Shown here in pieces: positions 59,458-61,251 of a stretch of 61,251 nt of DNA. Both the position numbers and the translations under genes were made by a program. The DNA lies in NCBI RefSeq assembly GCF_000753795.1, contig NZ_JPEO01000023.1, positions 1 through 61,251 of the forward strand. Reading direction: 5' to 3'. The DNA is from Shewanella mangrovi (GTDB lineage Bacteria; Pseudomonadota; Gammaproteobacteria; Enterobacterales; Shewanellaceae). The notes under the pieces are model-generated. The model was not told where the DNA came from, did not search any database, and saw only the letters and a list, made by a program, of their open reading frames with translations. Positions within the stretch are counted from its first letter, which is position 1, and each line of letters begins with the position of its first letter.

Positions 59458-60279
59458 ATGACCGACAGATACGCAGTATTCGGCAATCCTATCGCACACA
59501 GCAAATCACCCGCTATCCATCATGCTTTCGCGCAGCAAACGGGCGAAGATTTGGCTTATGAGAAAATACTAGCCCCGGTTGAGGAATTTGCAGCAACCGC
59601 TAAGTCCTTCTTTGCTGATGCACGCACCAAAGGGGCCAACGTGACTGTGCCTTTCAAAGAGCAAGCATATGCGCTTTGTGATGAACTGAGTGAGCGAGCC
59701 AAACTTGCTGGCGCGGTCAATACCCTTATTAAGCTAGAAAATGGTCAACTACAGGGGGATAACACCGACGGCTTAGGCTTGGTGAGTGATCTGGCAGCAC
59801 ATACATCATTGCAAGGCAAAACCGTGCTACTTATCGGGGCGGGCGGTGCCGCAAAAGGCTGTTTGCTACCGCTACTCGATGCAGATGTTACAAGTGTTGA
59901 TATCTACAATCGGACCAAAGTAAAAGCGGAGCAACTCGCAGCAGTCGCACCAACAAGATGTAAAGCATGCGAGGCGGGTACATTAGCGCAAGGTTACGAT
60001 GTCGTGATTAACTCCACTTCGGCTAGTTTGCATGGACAACTTCCCGATGTACCTAGCAGTGTGATTGGCGAGCATACAATCTGCTACGACATGATGTATG
60101 GCAAAGAGATGACCACATTCAACCAATGGGCACAAGCACAGGGGGCCAAACTGGTTATCGATGGCTTAGGTATGTTGGTGGGGCAGGCAGCACACAGTTT
60201 TAATTTATGGCGTGGCATATATCCCGCTGTTGAGCCGGTACTGCAACAGCTAAGACAACAACTCGAGCAACAGCCATGA
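59458..60279 (+). CDS. aroE: shikimate dehydrogenase (NADP+)
   Basis: AroE reduces 3-dehydroshikimate to shikimate in aromatic amino acid synthesis. The 273-residue protein has the shikimate-binding segments NPIAHSKSPAIHHAFA and GANVTVPFKEQA (catalytic Lys), QGDNTDGLGL, and the NADP loop LIGAGGAAKGCLLPL with NRTKVKAEQL. Its stop overlaps the next gene start by four bases (ATGA). Confidence 0.97.
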   Translation: MTDRYAVFGNPIAHSKSPAIHHAFAQQTGEDLAYEKILAPVEEFAATAKSFFADARTKGANVTVPFKEQAYALCDELSERAKLAGAVNTLIKLENGQLQGDNTDGLGLVSDLAAHTSLQGKTVLLIGAGGAAKGCLLPLLDADVTSVDIYNRTKVKAEQLAAVAPTRCKACEAGTLAQGYDVVINSTSASLHGQLPDVPSSVIGEHTICYDMMYGKEMTTFNQWAQAQGAKLVIDGLGMLVGQAAHSFNLWRGIYPAVEPVLQQLRQQLEQQP

Positions 60280-60536
60280 ATCAGCAACTGCTTTTCAATG
60301 ATGACGCCCAAGCTGACCTTGAACGCCAAGCCATCATCTGTTCGGCAATGGACGGTGGCATGTGCATTCAATGTGTAATAGCGGTGAGTTATCTTGCCAA
60401 GCTAGACGCAAATGTGGACGAGGTGTCCGATTGGCTAAACGCCTATGAAGACAATCGCTTTGACATTGAAGACCAACTCGAAGCAAAGATTGCTCAAGAA
60501 GCCTTTAACGCGAAAGGAGAAGTCGAGCTGAGTTAG
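60276..60536 (+). CDS. DUF1488 family protein (YrdB-like)
   Basis: This small acidic protein of 86 residues resembles E. coli YrdB (DUF1488), which also follows aroE. It starts MNQQLLFNDDAQADLERQ and has a conserved middle (MDGGMCIQCVIAVSYLAKL) and an acidic C-terminal helix. The function is unknown. It is translationally coupled to aroE through an ATGA overlap and converges on the carbonic anhydrase gene. Confidence 0.85.
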   Translation: MNQQLLFNDDAQADLERQAIICSAMDGGMCIQCVIAVSYLAKLDANVDEVSDWLNAYEDNRFDIEDQLEAKIAQEAFNAKGEVELS

Positions 60537-60553
60537 CCCGACTTCGCAATGCG

Positions 60554-61093
60554 CTACTGTTCGGCTAAATAGTCGTTCTTTAAACGCACATAGTTGTCTG
60601 ATGATTTTGGTAAAAAGGCCAGCTCACTTTCGCGAAGAGGGCGAGCTTGCTTGGCAGGATTGCCCACATAGAGAAAGCCACTTTCAAGTCGCTTACCGGG
60701 TGGCACCACGGAACCAGCGCCAACAATCACATTATCTTCTACCACGACACCATCTAAGATCACTGATCCCATGCCCACCAAAACGCAGTTGCCAATTTGG
60801 CAACCGTGTAACATCGCTTTGTGTCCAACAGTCACATCATCACCAATAATCAGTGGATGGCCATCGGGTTTGGCTTCACTGCGACGGGTCACGTGCAAGA
60901 CGGTACCGTCTTGAATACTGGTGCGTTTGCCAATCGCTATATGGTTTACGTCACCTCGTGCAGCAACCATCGGCCAAATGCTGGCGTCATCACCAATACG
61001 AATATCACCAATTAATACGGCAGCCTCATCTATATACACGTCTTTGCCGATTGTCGGCGTCATTCCTTTATAGGCTCGTAAACTTTGACTCAT
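60554..61093 (-). CDS. gamma-carbonic anhydrase family protein (YrdA-like)
   Basis: This 179-residue left-handed beta-helix protein has hexapeptide repeats throughout (IGDIRIGDDASIWPMVAARG, IAIGKRTSIQDGTVLHV, TVGHKAMLHGCQIGN). The three histidines in VLHV and VGHKAMLHG match the metal ligands of gamma-class carbonic anhydrases. Activity is not assured, since many family members are only binding proteins. The ATG at 61093 (MSQSLRAYKG) is chosen: a perfect -10 at 61124-61129 and AGGGA lie upstream, while a longer reading would cross the promoter. It is divergent from the right rRNA promoter. Confidence 0.92.
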   Translation of the reverse strand: MSQSLRAYKGMTPTIGKDVYIDEAAVLIGDIRIGDDASIWPMVAARGDVNHIAIGKRTSIQDGTVLHVTRRSEAKPDGHPLIIGDDVTVGHKAMLHGCQIGNCVLVGMGSVILDGVVVEDNVIVGAGSVVPPGKRLESGFLYVGNPAKQARPLRESELAFLPKSSDNYVRLKNDYLAEQ

Positions 61094-61123
61094 TAAAAGA
61101 GGTCCCTTGCTGTTGTTTTGTGC

Positions 61124-61129
61124 ATTATA
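61124..61129 (-). promoter_or_regulatory. -10 of the gamma-carbonic anhydrase gene
   Basis: A perfect TATAAT on the minus strand sits 31 bases before the ATG at 61093, followed by GCACA. The -35 is weak. It supports the shorter start for this gene. Confidence 0.55.
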
Positions 61130-61174
61130 TGGCGAAAAATAAACTACTTGGTTCAAATAGTCAGCAAACGAGCT

Positions 61175-61251
61175 GAAAAAGCAAAAAAAGCGTAAAAAGC
61201 CTCTTGCGCGGTTTTCTGATGTGCCTATAATGCGCACCCACTGAGACGGCA
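61175..61251 (+). promoter_or_regulatory. rRNA operon P1 promoter, reading out of the right end
   Basis: The plus strand shows -35 TTGCGC (61204-61209), a 16-base spacer, a perfect -10 TATAAT (61226-61231), then the discriminator GCGCACCC. Upstream (61175-61202) are three A-tracts about ten bases apart, a classic UP element. The last 28 bases are the reverse complement of positions 3-30. The rRNA genes lie just outside. Confidence 0.82.

Noticed and set aside
1..61251. tRNA genes, insertion sequences, prophage or CRISPR arrays
   Set aside because: Scanning by eye found no tRNA cloverleaf, transposase, phage gene or regularly spaced repeat. A tRNA or covariance-model search was not possible here and would settle it.

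Overview
The window is the replication-origin segment of a gammaproteobacterial chromosome, most probably Shewanella or a close relative. Three things point there: the gene order (menB / glmS-glmU-atp / parAB-rsmG-mnmG / oriC / mioC / mnmE-yidC-rnpA-rpmH / dnaA-dnaN-recF-gyrB / glyS-glyQ / tusA / fadAB / trkH-hemG / trkA-rsmB-fmt-def / dprA-smg / tsaC-hemF-aroE), the protein sequences, and abundant GATC sites that imply Dam and SeqA. Both ends stop inside matching rRNA P1 promoters that point outward. A 28-base terminal inverted repeat results, so this looks like the unique DNA between two rrn operons that diverge from oriC. No tRNA, insertion sequence, prophage or CRISPR array was seen.

Layout. 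0.2-1.6 kb: a small membrane protein and menB. 1.7-6.5 kb: cyoABCDE, a complete bo3 quinol oxidase, followed by about 0.85 kb of AT-rich gene-free DNA. 7.3-11.5 kb: glmS with an intact attTn7-type 3' end, a DeoR-family regulator with an unusually legible operator/promoter, and glmU. 11.6-18.6 kb: the full nine-gene ATP synthase operon. 18.8-23.2 kb: parB, parA, rsmG, mnmG. 23.26-23.63 kb: oriC, with fifteen GATC sites, three perfect DnaA boxes and GATCT-type 13-mers. 23.7-29.7 kb: mioC, a GalP-like sugar/H+ symporter placed at the mnmE 3' end, mnmE, yidC, yidD, rnpA and rpmH. 29.7-36.2 kb: a dnaA control region with ten GATC sites, then dnaA, dnaN, recF and gyrB. 36.4-40.8 kb: glyS, glyQ, tag, tusA and two perfect parS sites. 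40.8-51.0 kb: fadAB, a yigZ-type gene, and two trkH and two hemG genes arranged around an ArsR regulator with a perfect 24-bp operator, then trkA. 51.0-61.1 kb: rsmB, fmt, def, a LysM protein, dprA, smg, a zinc-ribbon protein, tsaC, hemF, a truncated globin, aroE, a YrdB-like protein and a gamma-class carbonic anhydrase.

Functionally the region is core housekeeping: initiation and segregation (oriC, dnaA, parABS, gyrB), energy (atp, cyo), envelope precursors (glmS, glmU), membrane insertion (yidC), tRNA and protein maturation (mnmE, mnmG, fmt, def, tsaC, glyQS), heme (hemF, two hemG), fatty acid oxidation (fadBA) and potassium uptake (trkA, two trkH). I see no cassette that looks like a wholly new system. 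The most informative unlabelled signals are regulatory. They are the two parS sites (one inside the tag reading frame), the ArsR operator between arsR and hemG-2, the DeoR operator set, and the paralogous trkH/hemG pairs.
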